From Cognatundibacterium jejuense (GTDB taxonomy: Bacteria; Pseudomonadota; Gammaproteobacteria; Burkholderiales; Burkholderiaceae_D), in assembly GCF_014284255.1 (NCBI RefSeq), contig NZ_JACOFV010000002.1, forward strand, positions 346,401-410,400: a stretch of 64,000 bases of DNA, given 5' to 3'. How positions within the stretch are numbered: position 1 is the first letter of the stretch; every line of letters begins with the position of its first letter. The translations under genes and the position numbers were made by a program. The notes under the pieces are model-generated. The model worked only from the letters and a program-made list of their open reading frames with translations, searched no databases and had not been told where the DNA came from. Below are positions 1-8,475 of the stretch, in pieces.

Positions 1-214
1 CATAGACACCGGTATATTCCCAGTTTTGAATAGTGCACGGGCAATTATACTTTTGGTAGGTCCACGGAGCTGAGCTTCCCTGAGCTGAGCCGCTCATGAC
101 CTTTGCTCCAGTCAAATTATAAAATCCGGTGAGCTTCCAAGTTCCTTCGTCATCAAGATCGATCGCAGAAGCAAAGGCTGGAACCAGCATCAAAGCAAAT
201 AAAATTTTCTTCAT
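1..214 (-). CDS. Secreted protein of unknown function, N-terminal part only
   Basis: An open frame starts at an ATG at 214 and runs off the window at base 1, so about 71 residues are visible. The first 17 residues look like a Sec signal peptide (MKKILFALMLVPAFASA), followed by a mature part starting IDLDDEGTWKLTG. An AGGAGA ribosome-binding site lies 6 bases before the start codon. The visible part contains a CPC motif (NCPCTIQNW). I do not recognise the family. Periplasmic or extracellular location is inferred from the signal peptide. Confidence 0.7.
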   Translation of the reverse strand, partial: MKKILFALMLVPAFASAIDLDDEGTWKLTGFYNLTGAKVMSGSAQGSSAPWTYQKYNCPCTIQNWEYTGVY

Positions 215-249
215 TGCATATCTCCTAAAAGGTTAGTCAGTGATGTCGT

Positions 250-660
250 TCAAGGAACGATAGCGACTACTTTTACCGTGTCATCCACAGAGGACTTGTC
301 GATATATCCCATGGCGTTGGGAGTAGCACTGACAAACTTTTTAACTTCCGCATCCGTTTTAAATTCTTTGGGCGCTTTGGCTTTGCCCGTGAACAAAAGC
401 TTTGACCAGATGGCTTGCACCTGCGCGGCATCTTTATCTAAGACTTTTTTGTAAAATTCTGCCCTGGCCGGAGAGTTTTCAGCCAATTCCACCGGAGCGA
501 AGAGTGTGGAACCGCCAAGATAGAATTGCGCGACTTGCGCCAGATACATTTTGGTCGCAGGATTATCTTTATTCACAATCACGACAAGTTCAGCGTTGGC
601 TGACATTGTGGCAAAGGAAAAAGATAACACTGGAATCAAGCAATAGAGTCTCAACTTCAT
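250..660 (-). CDS. Small periplasmic phosphate-binding-like (PstS-like) protein
   Basis: 136 residues. Residues 1-23 form a signal peptide ending SANA, and the mature part begins ELVVIVNKDNPA. The features AQFYLGGSTLF and NAMGYIDKSS are typical of the short PstS-like phosphate ABC transporter substrate-binding family found alone in many betaproteobacteria. At about 110 mature residues it is far smaller than a true PstS, so it is probably a single-lobe relative and may not feed a transporter. The ATG at 660 is chosen because GGAGG lies 7 bases upstream; an ATG at 666 would be almost on top of that site. No pst permease genes are adjacent. The family call is fairly safe, the ligand is not shown. 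Confidence 0.75.
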   Translation of the reverse strand: MKLRLYCLIPVLSFSFATMSANAELVVIVNKDNPATKMYLAQVAQFYLGGSTLFAPVELAENSPARAEFYKKVLDKDAAQVQAIWSKLLFTGKAKAPKEFKTDAEVKKFVSATPNAMGYIDKSSVDDTVKVVAIVP

Positions 661-1077
661 TACCATTCCTCCAAAGTGAGCTGCGAAACGCAAGCACCTC
701 TTTGCGAACACCCGCTATCACAGCAGACAGATTCCCCAAGATCGATTGATCAAAAGGTCCAAGATGTTCCGGTCTGATCGCAAAACTACATACAATCAGA
801 CTAAATGCTAATAAAACAATTTCGACAACCGGAAAATCCTCATTCCGGTCAGTACTTCACTGCTTATCCCTGTAAGAGGATGTAACACCATATTAGCCAT
901 AAGCGCAGGCAAGTAACAGGCTTATTTCAGTTCCGACCAAGAAAACAACAACAAAAATGCTGGGATAAACAACTGCTGAAAGAGTACAAATTAAAAATAA
1001 AAACGGATAGAAAAACCTTTCTATCCGTGAAAAAATCAGTCTGGAACCTTCGTATCTGAAGATCAAAATGTAGACAA
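661..1077. other. Intergenic region without a gene
   Basis: About 417 bases between the PstS-like gene and metF, both on the minus strand. It holds the metF terminator (1003-1028) and a second weaker stem-loop with arms ATAAGC (899-904) and GCTTAT (920-925). The promoter of the PstS-like gene should lie here, but I could not pick a convincing -35/-10 pair. No coding frame on either strand looked real. Confidence 0.5.
1003..1028 (-). terminator. Rho-independent terminator of metF
   Basis: Perfect 11-bp stem ACGGATAGAAA / TTTCTATCCGT with a 4-base loop. On the minus strand it is followed by a T-rich run, and it sits about 50 bases after the metF stop codon. Confidence 0.8.
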
Positions 1078-1905
1078 TTACACTAAACGTTCCCAGATCG
1101 CAGTGGTTGCAGCAGCTTGGTTGAGAGAGTAAAAATGCAATCCTGGCGCACCACCTTGTAACAATCGTTCACACATACTGGTCACAACATCGAGTCCGAA
1201 CGCTTTGATCGACGCATTATCATCGCCATAACTATTGAGTTTGAGTCTTATCCAGCGAGGTATCTCAGCGCCACACATTTCCGAAAAACGTTGTAGCTGG
1301 CTGCTGTTGGTAATTGGCATAATTCCAGCAACGATCGGTGCAGTTACGCCCAATTTTTGCGCTTCTTCAACAAAACGGAAATATGCATCCGCGTTATAAA
1401 AATACTGGGTGATTGCGGCATCGGCACCCGCATTTATTTTGCGAACAAAATTGCTGAGATCATCTTGTGGCGAACGCGCCTGAGGGTGCATTTCTGGATA
1501 CGCAGCCACCTCAATATGAAACCAGTTACCCGTTTCAGCACGAATAAATTCAACCAATTCAGCCGCATAGCGAAATTCACCGCCCATCCCATATCCACTC
1601 GGCAAATCGCCACGCAAAGCCACTAAGCGACGAATATCATGCGCTTGGTACTCGCGCAAAATGGTACGGATAGATTCACGTGTTCCACCAACGCAAGACA
1701 AATGTGGCGCAGCATCAAAACCTTCACGACGGATTTCGACGACGGTATCTAAAGTGCCCTGCTGTGTTGTACCGCCAGCGCCAAAAGTTACTGAAAAATA
1801 TTTAGGATTCAGCGTCGCTAATTTGGCACGGGTAACACGCAACTTCTCTGTTCCCTCAACCGTTTTCGGGGGGAAAAATTCTATACTGAAATTATGCGGT
1901 TTCAT
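1078..1905 (-). CDS. metF: 5,10-methylenetetrahydrofolate reductase
   Basis: 275 residues, close to E. coli MetF (296). It reduces 5,10-methylene-THF to 5-methyl-THF with FAD and NADH, supplying the methyl group for methionine synthesis. The N-terminus SIEFFPPKT carries the catalytic glutamate of the family; APHLSC, ALRGDLPSG, TQYFYNADAY and GLHFYSLN are the usual flavin- and folate-site motifs of the TIM barrel. The ATG at 1905 overlaps the stop codon of the upstream holin-like gene by one base (TAATG), and no good separate ribosome-binding site is seen, so translation is probably coupled. A TTG at 1938 would add 11 residues and is less likely. The placement downstream of the SAH-controlled ahcY gene fits a shared role in the methyl cycle. 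Confidence 0.96.
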   Translation of the reverse strand: MKPHNFSIEFFPPKTVEGTEKLRVTRAKLATLNPKYFSVTFGAGGTTQQGTLDTVVEIRREGFDAAPHLSCVGGTRESIRTILREYQAHDIRRLVALRGDLPSGYGMGGEFRYAAELVEFIRAETGNWFHIEVAAYPEMHPQARSPQDDLSNFVRKINAGADAAITQYFYNADAYFRFVEEAQKLGVTAPIVAGIMPITNSSQLQRFSEMCGAEIPRWIRLKLNSYGDDNASIKAFGLDVVTSMCERLLQGGAPGLHFYSLNQAAATTAIWERLV

Positions 1906-2246
1906 TATTTTTGCAAAATAAGTGTCGAAAGTGTCCAAGAAATCACGCTATACAACAACGCACCGCCAACCGCAGCCCAAAACCCAGCAACATGGAAACC
2001 ATCCACCATACTGGCAACCGCCCAGAACAACAGACCATTAATCACAAAGATAAATAAACCCATCGTAATTAAGGTGGCAGGTAAGGTCAGCAACACCAGC
2101 ACTGGACGCAATACCGCATTGACCAAACCCAAAACCACCGCGACTAACAAAGCAGTTCCAAAACTATCAATCGATACCGAATGCATCAAATAAGGGATCG
2201 CCAATAAGGCGAGAGCATTGATTAACCAGGTTGCTAGCAAACGCAT
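1905..2246 (-). CDS. Phage holin family 4 / YvlD-like membrane protein
   Basis: 113 residues, almost entirely four hydrophobic segments (starting at LLATWLINALALLAIPYLM, then FGTALLVAVVLGLVNAVLRP, LVLLTLPATLITMGLFIFVI and the FWAVASMVDGFHV region). This is the pattern of the small membrane family annotated as phage holin family 4 (YvlD-like), whose function is unknown; it is a chromosomal gene here and not part of a phage. The ATG at 2246 has GGAG 5 bases upstream; a GTG at 2252 is possible. It lies between ahcY and metF and overlaps metF by one base. Why a membrane protein is kept in a methyl-cycle operon is not clear from the sequence. Confidence 0.85.
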   Translation of the reverse strand: MRLLATWLINALALLAIPYLMHSVSIDSFGTALLVAVVLGLVNAVLRPVLVLLTLPATLITMGLFIFVINGLLFWAVASMVDGFHVAGFWAAVGGALLYSVISWTLSTLILQK

Positions 2247-2276
2247 GAACACTCCAGACGTAAATGAGAAATAAAA

Positions 2277-2309
2277 AACTCCTCGTCACGCTTGGTGAAA
2301 CGAGGAGTT
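2277..2309 (-). terminator. Terminator-like stem-loop after ahcY
   Basis: Stem AACTCCTCGT / ACGAGGAGTT with a 13-base loop starts 8 bases after the ahcY stop codon and is followed on the minus strand by TTTTTTAT. It should end or thin out transcription before the holin-like gene and metF, so these two depend on read-through or on a promoter I could not identify. Confidence 0.8.
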
Positions 2310-2316
2310 ATGTTAC

Positions 2317-3726
2317 TTAGTAACGGTAGTGCTCAGGCTTGTATGGGCCTTCTTTGGTAACGCCGATATACGCTGCCTGCTCGTCTGTCAAAACACTCAA
2401 TTGTGCGTTGAGTGTTTTTAACTGCAGACGCGCGACTTTTTCATCCAGATGCTTCGGCAAAGTGTATACGCCAACTGAATATTTATCGTTGTTCAAGAAT
2501 AACTCAATTTGCGCAATGGTTTGATTAGCAAATGAAGAACTCATCACGTACGACGGATGACCAGTACCACATCCCAAATTCACCAGACGACCTTCGGCAA
2601 GCAAAATAATGCGTTTACCATCTGGGAAAACGACGTGATCAACTTGTGGCTTAATGTTTTCCCATGTGTATTTTTTCAGGGATGCAACGTCGATTTCATT
2701 GTCGAAGTGACCGATATTGCAAACGATCGCCTGGTTCTTCATCTTCACCATATGCGCGTGGCTGATGACGTGATAGTTACCCGTTGTCGTCACAAAAATA
2801 TCGCCAAATTCAGCAGCGTATTCCATCGTCACAACGCGGTAACCTTCCATCGCCGCTTGCAATGCGCAGATAGGATCGATCTCTGTGACCCATACTTGTG
2901 CTGACAGAGCTCGCATCGCTTGCGCGCAACCTTTACCAACATCACCATAGCCAGCAATCACAGCCACTTTACCCGCGATCATCACGTCGGTTGCGCGCTT
3001 GATACCATCCACCAGAGACTCACGGCAGCCGTACAGGTTATCGAACTTCGATTTTGTGACTGAATCATTGACGTTAATCGCCGGGAAAGCGAGTTTGCCT
3101 TCTTTGTGCATTTGATACAAACGATGCACGCCAGTGGTAGTTTCTTCTGTTACGCCCTTGATTGCCGCAAGACGTTTGGAATACCAATCCGGCTCATTTT
3201 TCAAATGAGATTTGATCGCATTAAACAAGCAGATCTCTTCTTCTGACCCTGGATTATCGAGTACAGAAATATCTTTTTCAGCGCGAGTGCCGAGATGCAG
3301 CAACAATGTCGCATCGCCGCCGTCATCGAGAATCATGTTGGAGTAACCGCCGTCAGTCCATTCAAAAATACGGTGTGTGAATTCCCAGTATTCATCCAGG
3401 TTTTCACCTTTGAACGCGAACACTGGTGTGCCGCCTGCTGCGATTGCTGCAGCGGCGTGATCTTGTGTAGAGTAAATATTGCAGGAAGCCCAACGAACCT
3501 GTGCACCTAATGCATTGAGTGTTTCGATCAGTACGGCGGTCTGGATCGTCATGTGCAAAGAACCAGTGATACGCGCACCTTTTAACGGTTGGCTGGCAGC
3601 AAATTCTTCACGAATTGCCATTAAACCTGGCATTTCGGTTTCAGCAATTTGAATTTCTTTACGGCCCCAGCCGGCGAGACTAATGTCGGCAACGAGGTAA
3701 TCTTGATGGGATGTTTGGGTAGTCAT
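2317..3726 (-). CDS. ahcY: S-adenosylhomocysteine hydrolase
   Basis: 469 residues, the usual length for proteobacterial SahH. It splits S-adenosylhomocysteine into adenosine and homocysteine with bound NAD. The Rossmann motif [11 protein letters not shown] binds NAD; the [13 protein letters not shown] segment holds the active-site Lys and Asp; [11 protein letters not shown] and the conserved C-terminus KPEHYRY are present. The start is the ATG at 3726 ([10 protein letters not shown]). Its ribosome-binding site AGGAGG lies unusually far upstream (19 bases), with a short hairpin between. An SAH riboswitch and promoter lie upstream (3850-3948). Confidence 0.98.
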   Translation of the reverse strand: MTTQTSHQDYLVADISLAGWGRKEIQIAETEMPGLMAIREEFAASQPLKGARITGSLHMTIQTAVLIETLNALGAQVRWASCNIYSTQDHAAAAIAAGGTPVFAFKGENLDEYWEFTHRIFEWTDGGYSNMILDDGGDATLLLHLGTRAEKDISVLDNPGSEEEICLFNAIKSHLKNEPDWYSKRLAAIKGVTEETTTGVHRLYQMHKEGKLAFPAINVNDSVTKSKFDNLYGCRESLVDGIKRATDVMIAGKVAVIAGYGDVGKGCAQAMRALSAQVWVTEIDPICALQAAMEGYRVVTMEYAAEFGDIFVTTTGNYHVISHAHMVKMKNQAIVCNIGHFDNEIDVASLKKYTWENIKPQVDHVVFPDGKRIILLAEGRLVNLGCGTGHPSYVMSSSFANQTIAQIELFLNNDKYSVGVYTLPKHLDEKVARLQLKTLNAQLSVLTDEQAAYIGVTKEGPYKPEHYRY

Positions 3727-3778
3727 GATGGTGGCGTTCTCACGCCCTCCTTTCAATTGAAAAAAGTAACGTGAGCGC
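3727..3778 (-). promoter_or_regulatory. Possible expression platform of the ahcY riboswitch
   Basis: On the minus strand, CUCACG (3770-3775) can pair with CGUGAG (3739-3744), which would enclose the AGGAGG ribosome-binding site (3745-3750) in the loop. A competing hairpin GGCGU-GAGA-ACGCC lies between the AGGAGG and the ATG and would leave the site open. The two share the CGUGAG segment, so they exclude each other. This is inferred from base pairing alone. Confidence 0.4.
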
Positions 3779-3849
3779 AGTTGTGGCAAGCGAAACCCGA
3801 AATATTCTCATTCTTCACATCAAAATTGATAAAAAGAAACCAAAACACA

Positions 3850-3912
3850 CGGAAAACGCCTTTGACTCCAAGCCTGGCGAGAAAGTGATTCTCGTCGCAA
3901 CGCTCCTTGGAA
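3850..3912 (-). ncRNA. SAH riboswitch upstream of ahcY
   Basis: The minus-strand RNA contains the conserved SAH-riboswitch core: CCAAGGAGCGUUGC, a hairpin GACGAG...CUCG, then CCAGGCUUGG closing the first helix (CCAAG 3906-3910 with CUUGG 3868-3872). GGCGUUUUCC (3851-3860) sits where the 3' strand of the pseudoknot is expected, though its pairing with GAGCGU is imperfect. Known SAH riboswitches lie before ahcY, metF or metH in beta- and gammaproteobacteria and raise expression when SAH is high. A promoter -10 lies just upstream, so the aptamer begins almost at the transcript start. Confidence 0.93.
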
Positions 3913-3919
3913 GATTTGA

Positions 3920-3948
3920 AGTATAGCGCAGCTTCTGCATTTTTGCAT
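3920..3948 (-). promoter_or_regulatory. Promoter of ahcY
   Basis: On the minus strand a good -10 TATACT (3920-3925) is followed within about 10 bases by the riboswitch. The -35, ATGCAA at 17-bp spacing, is weak. Confidence 0.5.
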
Positions 3949-4108
3949 ACGCCAGATGCTGCGCAATTAGCGATGTTTCAATCGGAGTCAACAATGACGT
4001 TCAATCAGCGCAAAAAACATCTGAACGATCAATTGCATTTTGTCATTACAATTATAAAAAAGCGATGTTCGTGATTGACTTTCCTACCAGAAATAACCTC
4101 TCGGACAA

Positions 4109-4139
4109 AAAAATACCTGATTCACGGTCAGGTATTTTT
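4109..4139 (-). terminator. Terminator after apt
   Basis: Perfect 12-bp stem AAAAATACCTGA / TCAGGTATTTTT with a 7-base loop, 27 bases after the apt stop codon on the minus strand. The A/T arms make it usable in both directions. Confidence 0.8.
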
Positions 4140-4166
4140 ATGTGTCCAGGAAAATCTTAAGGCAAA

Positions 4167-4709
4167 TCAATGCCCTTCGAAATTACATACAGTGAACAAA
4201 GGCAAACCACTGTCCTTAATGATTTTAGAACCGCCTAATTCTGGCAAGTCGACAATCACTGCGCCTTCAACCACCGTTGCGCCCAAACGCTCTAGCAATT
4301 TCTTACCTGCCATCATGGTGCCACCAGTTGCAATCAGATCATCGATCAACACCACGCGATCCCCTGCTTTGCAAGCATCGGCATGCAGTTCCACCGTTGC
4401 ACTACCGTATTCAAGTTCGTATTGTTCGGAAACAGTGTGGAAAGGTAATTTGCCTTTTTTGCGAATAGGCACAAAACCCAAATTCAATTCATAAGCCAAT
4501 ACCGAACCGATAATGAATCCACGCGCGTCCAGACCCGCGACGACATCTATTTTTTCATCCATATAGCGATGTACAAACATATCGATCAAGACGCGAAATA
4601 CCTTAGGATTCTGCAACAAGGGAGTGATATCACGGAACATCACACCTTCTTGCGGCCAGTTTGGCACGGTGCGGATATGTTGTTTAATGTATTCGGATGG
4701 ATTTAACAT
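4167..4709 (-). CDS. apt: Adenine phosphoribosyltransferase
   Basis: 180 residues, standard length. It converts adenine and PRPP to AMP in the cytoplasm, a salvage route that also consumes adenine formed in the methyl cycle. The N-terminal [16 protein letters not shown] and the PRPP loop [14 protein letters not shown] are the family signatures. It starts with ATG at 4709 and lies 33 bases after the antiporter gene on the same strand, so the two are probably co-transcribed and end at the terminator at 4109-4139. Confidence 0.97.
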   Translation of the reverse strand: MLNPSEYIKQHIRTVPNWPQEGVMFRDITPLLQNPKVFRVLIDMFVHRYMDEKIDVVAGLDARGFIIGSVLAYELNLGFVPIRKKGKLPFHTVSEQYELEYGSATVELHADACKAGDRVVLIDDLIATGGTMMAGKKLLERLGATVVEGAVIVDLPELGGSKIIKDSGLPLFTVCNFEGH

Positions 4710-4742
4710 CGCCAGATGTCCTTCAATTTTAAAAATAACCCG

Positions 4743-6734
4743 CTATTTTAACAGCCGCGCCTCTGCTCTAGCGACTGCTTCTGATGTACCGCGCAAAACT
4801 AATACATCACCGACCTGCAAGATAAGGGAATTTGTTAACTCAACCCGATTCTTGCCACGCCGGATTGCCTGTACATCTACGTCCAGTTCGGACAAGCGTA
4901 ATTCGGGCAATAGTTTTCCGATAAACTGAGATTTATTGCTCAAAACGACAGTATGCAAACGAATTTGCATATGTTCAGGACTATCGGTCGCATCACTAAT
5001 ACCGTGGAAGAAACCGCGTAAGGACTCATAACGTGCATCGCGTGCCGCTTGTACCCGATGCACCACACGTCGCAATGGAACCCCGAGCAAAACCAGAGCA
5101 TGAGAAGCCAGCATCAGACTGCCTTCCATGAGCTCAGGCACCACTTCTGTCGCCCCGGCCGCCTTCAGTTTGTCCAGATCGCTATCATCATGGCTACGAA
5201 CAATCACTGGCAAACTTGGGTTCATCTCAGTAACGAAATGCAAAATTTTCAATGCCGACGCAGTACTTGTGTAGGTGACGACTAACGCTGCGGCACGATT
5301 AATCCCGGCGGCCATCAGGCTTTCACGTCGCGCAGCATCGCCATACGACACATTATCACCAGCAATTTGCGCTTCCTGCACGCGATCTGGATCCAGATCT
5401 AGTGCGTGGTAGTCAATTTTTTCTTCAGTCAGCAGACGCGCCAGACTTTGGCCGCTACGTCCAAAACCCGCAATGATCACGTGCTTTTTGGCGGTCATTG
5501 TCCGTGCTGCGATCTGCGTCAGTGCAAGAGATTGCATCATCCACTCATTGGCAGAGAACTTCATCACTATTGCATCCGATTTTGCCAAAATAAATGGCGA
5601 TGCAAGCATAGACAAGACCATCGCTGCCAAAATAATTTGCATTAAGTTAGGATCAATCAAATGCAAATCACCAGTCTGACTCAGTAAAACAAAGCCAAAT
5701 TCACCAGCTTGCGCCAATGCAAGACCAGTGCGTAAAGACACGCTGGTCGAGTTACCAAAGACTTTTGCTAAACCAGTGATTAGTACTAATTTAAGCAATA
5801 TGGGAACGATAAACAACAATAACACCATCCAGATATTACTTAACACCACTCCTAAATTCAGCATCATACCTATTGTGATGAAGAATAACCCCAGTAACAC
5901 GTCACGAAACGGTTTGATATCTTCTTCCACCTGATGCCGGTATTCCGTCTCTGAAATCAACATACCTGCAACAAAAGCACCGAGCGCCATGGATAAACCT
6001 GCTTTCTCTGTGAGCCACGCGGCGCCCAAGGTGACAAACAACAGATTGAGCATGAATAATTCTTGCGAACGCCGTTTGACTACAATTTTGAACCAGGTAC
6101 GCATGATCTTTTGTCCAATGAACAATAAGATCAGCAAAGCCAATATCGCCTTAGCTCCTGCCCAGCCCAAGGTTTGCAAAATATCGCCGGAATGAGACGC
6201 CAGTGCTGGTACAAGAATCAATAGAGGTACTACCGCCAGATCCTGAAATAACAAAACGCTGATAATCTGACGTCCATGCAAGCTTTCTAATTCCAGGCGT
6301 TCTGTGAGCATTTTCGAGACAATTGCCGTGGAAGACATCGCCAGCGCGCCACCTAAAGCAAATGAAGCCTCCCAGCCTATCCGGAAAAACTGAGGTAACC
6401 ATGTAGACGCCGCCCATGCAGCCAACATACTGACAACGACTGTCACAAATACCTGCGCCAAACCAAGTCCGAACACAGCTCTTCGCATTGCCATGAGCTT
6501 TGCCAGAGAAAATTCCAGTCCGATAGAGAACATCAGAAAAACTACGCCAAATTCAGCCAACTCATGGGTAACTACACCATCTTCTGCGACTTTAAGACCG
6601 AATGGGCCAATCAAAATACCAACGGTCAAATAACCTAAAATCGGTGGCAATTGCAACATGCGAAAAGCCACCACACCGAGCACGGCGGCGGCTAACAAAG
6701 CTAAAGTGATATCAAGCGCGTTCATAACTGACAT
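4743..6734 (-). CDS. Monovalent cation:proton antiporter-2 (KefB/KefC-type) with RCK domain
   Basis: 663 residues. The first about 390 residues are a Na+/H+-exchanger-type membrane domain with about a dozen hydrophobic helices. Around residue 415 a TrkA-N (RCK) domain starts with the nucleotide-binding motif HVIIAGFGRSGQSLARLL, and a TrkA-C domain ends the protein (about 575-660). This is the order of potassium efflux antiporters such as KefB/KefC and YbaL; I cannot tell which from sequence alone. Two ATG codons (6734 and 6725) are possible and neither has a strong ribosome-binding site. It lies upstream of apt and divergent from kdsD. Confidence 0.92.
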   Translation of the reverse strand: MSVMNALDITLALLAAAVLGVVAFRMLQLPPILGYLTVGILIGPFGLKVAEDGVVTHELAEFGVVFLMFSIGLEFSLAKLMAMRRAVFGLGLAQVFVTVVVSMLAAWAASTWLPQFFRIGWEASFALGGALAMSSTAIVSKMLTERLELESLHGRQIISVLLFQDLAVVPLLILVPALASHSGDILQTLGWAGAKAILALLILLFIGQKIMRTWFKIVVKRRSQELFMLNLLFVTLGAAWLTEKAGLSMALGAFVAGMLISETEYRHQVEEDIKPFRDVLLGLFFITIGMMLNLGVVLSNIWMVLLLFIVPILLKLVLITGLAKVFGNSTSVSLRTGLALAQAGEFGFVLLSQTGDLHLIDPNLMQIILAAMVLSMLASPFILAKSDAIVMKFSANEWMMQSLALTQIAARTMTAKKHVIIAGFGRSGQSLARLLTEEKIDYHALDLDPDRVQEAQIAGDNVSYGDAARRESLMAAGINRAAALVVTYTSTASALKILHFVTEMNPSLPVIVRSHDDSDLDKLKAAGATEVVPELMEGSLMLASHALVLLGVPLRRVVHRVQAARDARYESLRGFFHGISDATDSPEHMQIRLHTVVLSNKSQFIGKLLPELRLSELDVDVQAIRRGKNRVELTNSLILQVGDVLVLRGTSEAVARAEARLLK

Positions 6735-6892
6735 TATTGCCGATTTACGTGAATCAACTGTCGTTTTCCTATGCTAAATTTACACTTAATTTGAACCACA
6801 TTCGTACTTAGAACGTAATTTCAATCTCAGATTTTTCCCCTGTGTAATAACTTCGTTACATCTGGCAAAGTTTTTGCTTTATGGATTTCGTT

Positions 6893-6898
6893 TATACT
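6893..6898 (+). promoter_or_regulatory. Candidate -10 element of the kdsD-lpt-rpoN operon
   Basis: TATACT lies 49 bases before the chosen kdsD start, in the only stretch upstream of this gene block. No convincing -35 is seen. If it is real, transcription starts near 6905, which argues for the downstream ATG at 6947. Confidence 0.4.
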
Positions 6899-6946
6899 AT
6901 CGGGATGAACGATTTCAATGCATCCCAACCAAAAGACACTCAGACC

Positions 6947-7951
6947 ATGTCTGACGTAGTCATCGATGATGCGGCACGACGTGCTGTTGAATTGGCATCA
7001 GAGACTTTGCAAATTGAAGCAGATGCTTTAATTGCTTTGCAGGCGCGACTCCAGAACGAAGATGCTGCCGGTTTTGCGCATGCGGTGCGTATGCTACTTT
7101 CTTGTAAAGGTCGCGTAGTTGTCTCTGGCATCGGCAAATCTGGTCACATTGCACGCAAAATCGCGGCGACGTTTGCTTCGACTGGCACCCCTTCATTTTT
7201 TGTGCACCCTGCCGAGGCTGCACACGGTGACCTGGGGATGATTACTTCGCAAGACATTTTTATTGCTATTTCATACTCAGGCGAAGCGGCAGAGTTGATG
7301 TCAATTTTGCCCATCATCAAACGCTTAGGCGTGAAACTGATTTCGTTAACTGGCAATCCTGCTTCGAGTTTAGCCAAGATCGCTGACGTGCATTTAAGCT
7401 TGCAGGTAGACAAAGAAGCTTGCCCATTAAACCTCGCCCCTACTGCCAGCACCACAGTCACCTTAGCGTTGGGTGATGCGCTCGCCGTTGCAGTGTTGGA
7501 TGCGCGTGGATTTCGTGAAGAAGATTTTGCCCGTTCGCATCCAGGAGGAGCTTTGGGCAGGCGCTTGCTGACCTATGTCAAAGACGTCATGCGTACGGGC
7601 GACGCCATTCCAAGCGTCAGTCCCGATACAAAACTCACATCAGCATTGCTAGAAATCACCAAAAAAGGTATGGCGATGACCGCTGTGGTTGATACTGCAC
7701 GCAATATCGTTGGTGTATTCACCGATGGTGATTTACGCCGCATGATGGAAGGCGTATGTGATTTCACGCAAATTAGTATTGGCGATGTCATGCACACCAA
7801 TCCGCGCAGCATCCGTGCTGATCAGTTAGCGGTAGAAGCAGTCGAAGTCATGGAAACTCATCGCATCAATCAATTGTTGGTCACTGACGAACAAGGAAAA
7901 TTAGTCGGTGCATTACATATTCATGATCTGACCAGAGCGAAGGTGATTTAA
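6947..7951 (+). CDS. kdsD: D-arabinose 5-phosphate isomerase
   Basis: 334 residues from this start (E. coli KdsD has 328). It converts ribulose 5-phosphate to arabinose 5-phosphate, the first step of KDO synthesis for LPS. The SIS domain shows GIGKSGHIARKIAATFAS and AEAAHGDLGM, and two CBS domains occupy the C-terminal third (VKDVMRTGD onward, ending HDLTRAKVI). The start MSDVVIDD is chosen because it matches the family N-terminus and a -10 element lies at 6893; an ATG at 6905 would add 14 residues. Its stop codon overlaps the kdsC start (TAATG). It leads a block of LPS genes. Confidence 0.95.
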   Translation: MSDVVIDDAARRAVELASETLQIEADALIALQARLQNEDAAGFAHAVRMLLSCKGRVVVSGIGKSGHIARKIAATFASTGTPSFFVHPAEAAHGDLGMITSQDIFIAISYSGEAAELMSILPIIKRLGVKLISLTGNPASSLAKIADVHLSLQVDKEACPLNLAPTASTTVTLALGDALAVAVLDARGFREEDFARSHPGGALGRRLLTYVKDVMRTGDAIPSVSPDTKLTSALLEITKKGMAMTAVVDTARNIVGVFTDGDLRRMMEGVCDFTQISIGDVMHTNPRSIRADQLAVEAVEVMETHRINQLLVTDEQGKLVGALHIHDLTRAKVI

Positions 7952-8475
7952 TGAAGGATGCAATACAAAAAGCAGCGCGCATTAAACTGATGATCTTTGA
8001 TGTCGACGGTATTCTGACTGACGGCAGCCTGCATTTTGGCCCTGATGGCGAAGCCTTAAAAACGTTCAACGTTCTCGACGGCCAAGGTATCCGCTTATTG
8101 CAAAATGCTGGCATTGCGACGGCGATAATCAGTGCACGCAGTTCAGCAATTGTTTCTAAACGAGCATCAGATCTTGGGATCACACATGTACGTCAAGGTA
8201 TTCATGACAAAAAATCGACGTTTATGGACTTGCTCGCAGAGCTCAATCTTGCTGGCAACGAATGTGGATTTATTGGTGATGACGTTATTGACCTACCCGT
8301 ATTAAGCAGAGTGGGTTTTGCCGCCAGCGTTCCCAACGGACACGCTGAAGTACGCTCTCGGGTCGACTACGTTACGAGCGCAACGGGTGGCAAAGGTGCG
8401 GTGCGAGAGGTATGTGATTTTATTTTAAAAGCACAAAATAAATATGAACTGGCTTTAGCCGAATATTTGGCATGA
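7951..8475 (+). CDS. kdsC: KDO 8-phosphate phosphatase
   Basis: 174 residues. It is a HAD-superfamily phosphatase without a cap domain that releases KDO from KDO 8-phosphate. The nucleophile motif FDVDGILTDG and the later metal-binding GDDVIDLPVL are present. It overlaps kdsD by one base and lptC by four (ATGA), showing tight translational coupling within the LPS operon. Confidence 0.96.
   Translation: MKDAIQKAARIKLMIFDVDGILTDGSLHFGPDGEALKTFNVLDGQGIRLLQNAGIATAIISARSSAIVSKRASDLGITHVRQGIHDKKSTFMDLLAELNLAGNECGFIGDDVIDLPVLSRVGFAASVPNGHAEVRSRVDYVTSATGGKGAVREVCDFILKAQNKYELALAEYLA

Noticed and set aside
1905..2246. Prophage remnant suggested by the holin-like protein
   Set aside because: No other phage gene lies nearby and the protein belongs to a chromosomal four-helix family; it is embedded in a methyl-cycle operon.
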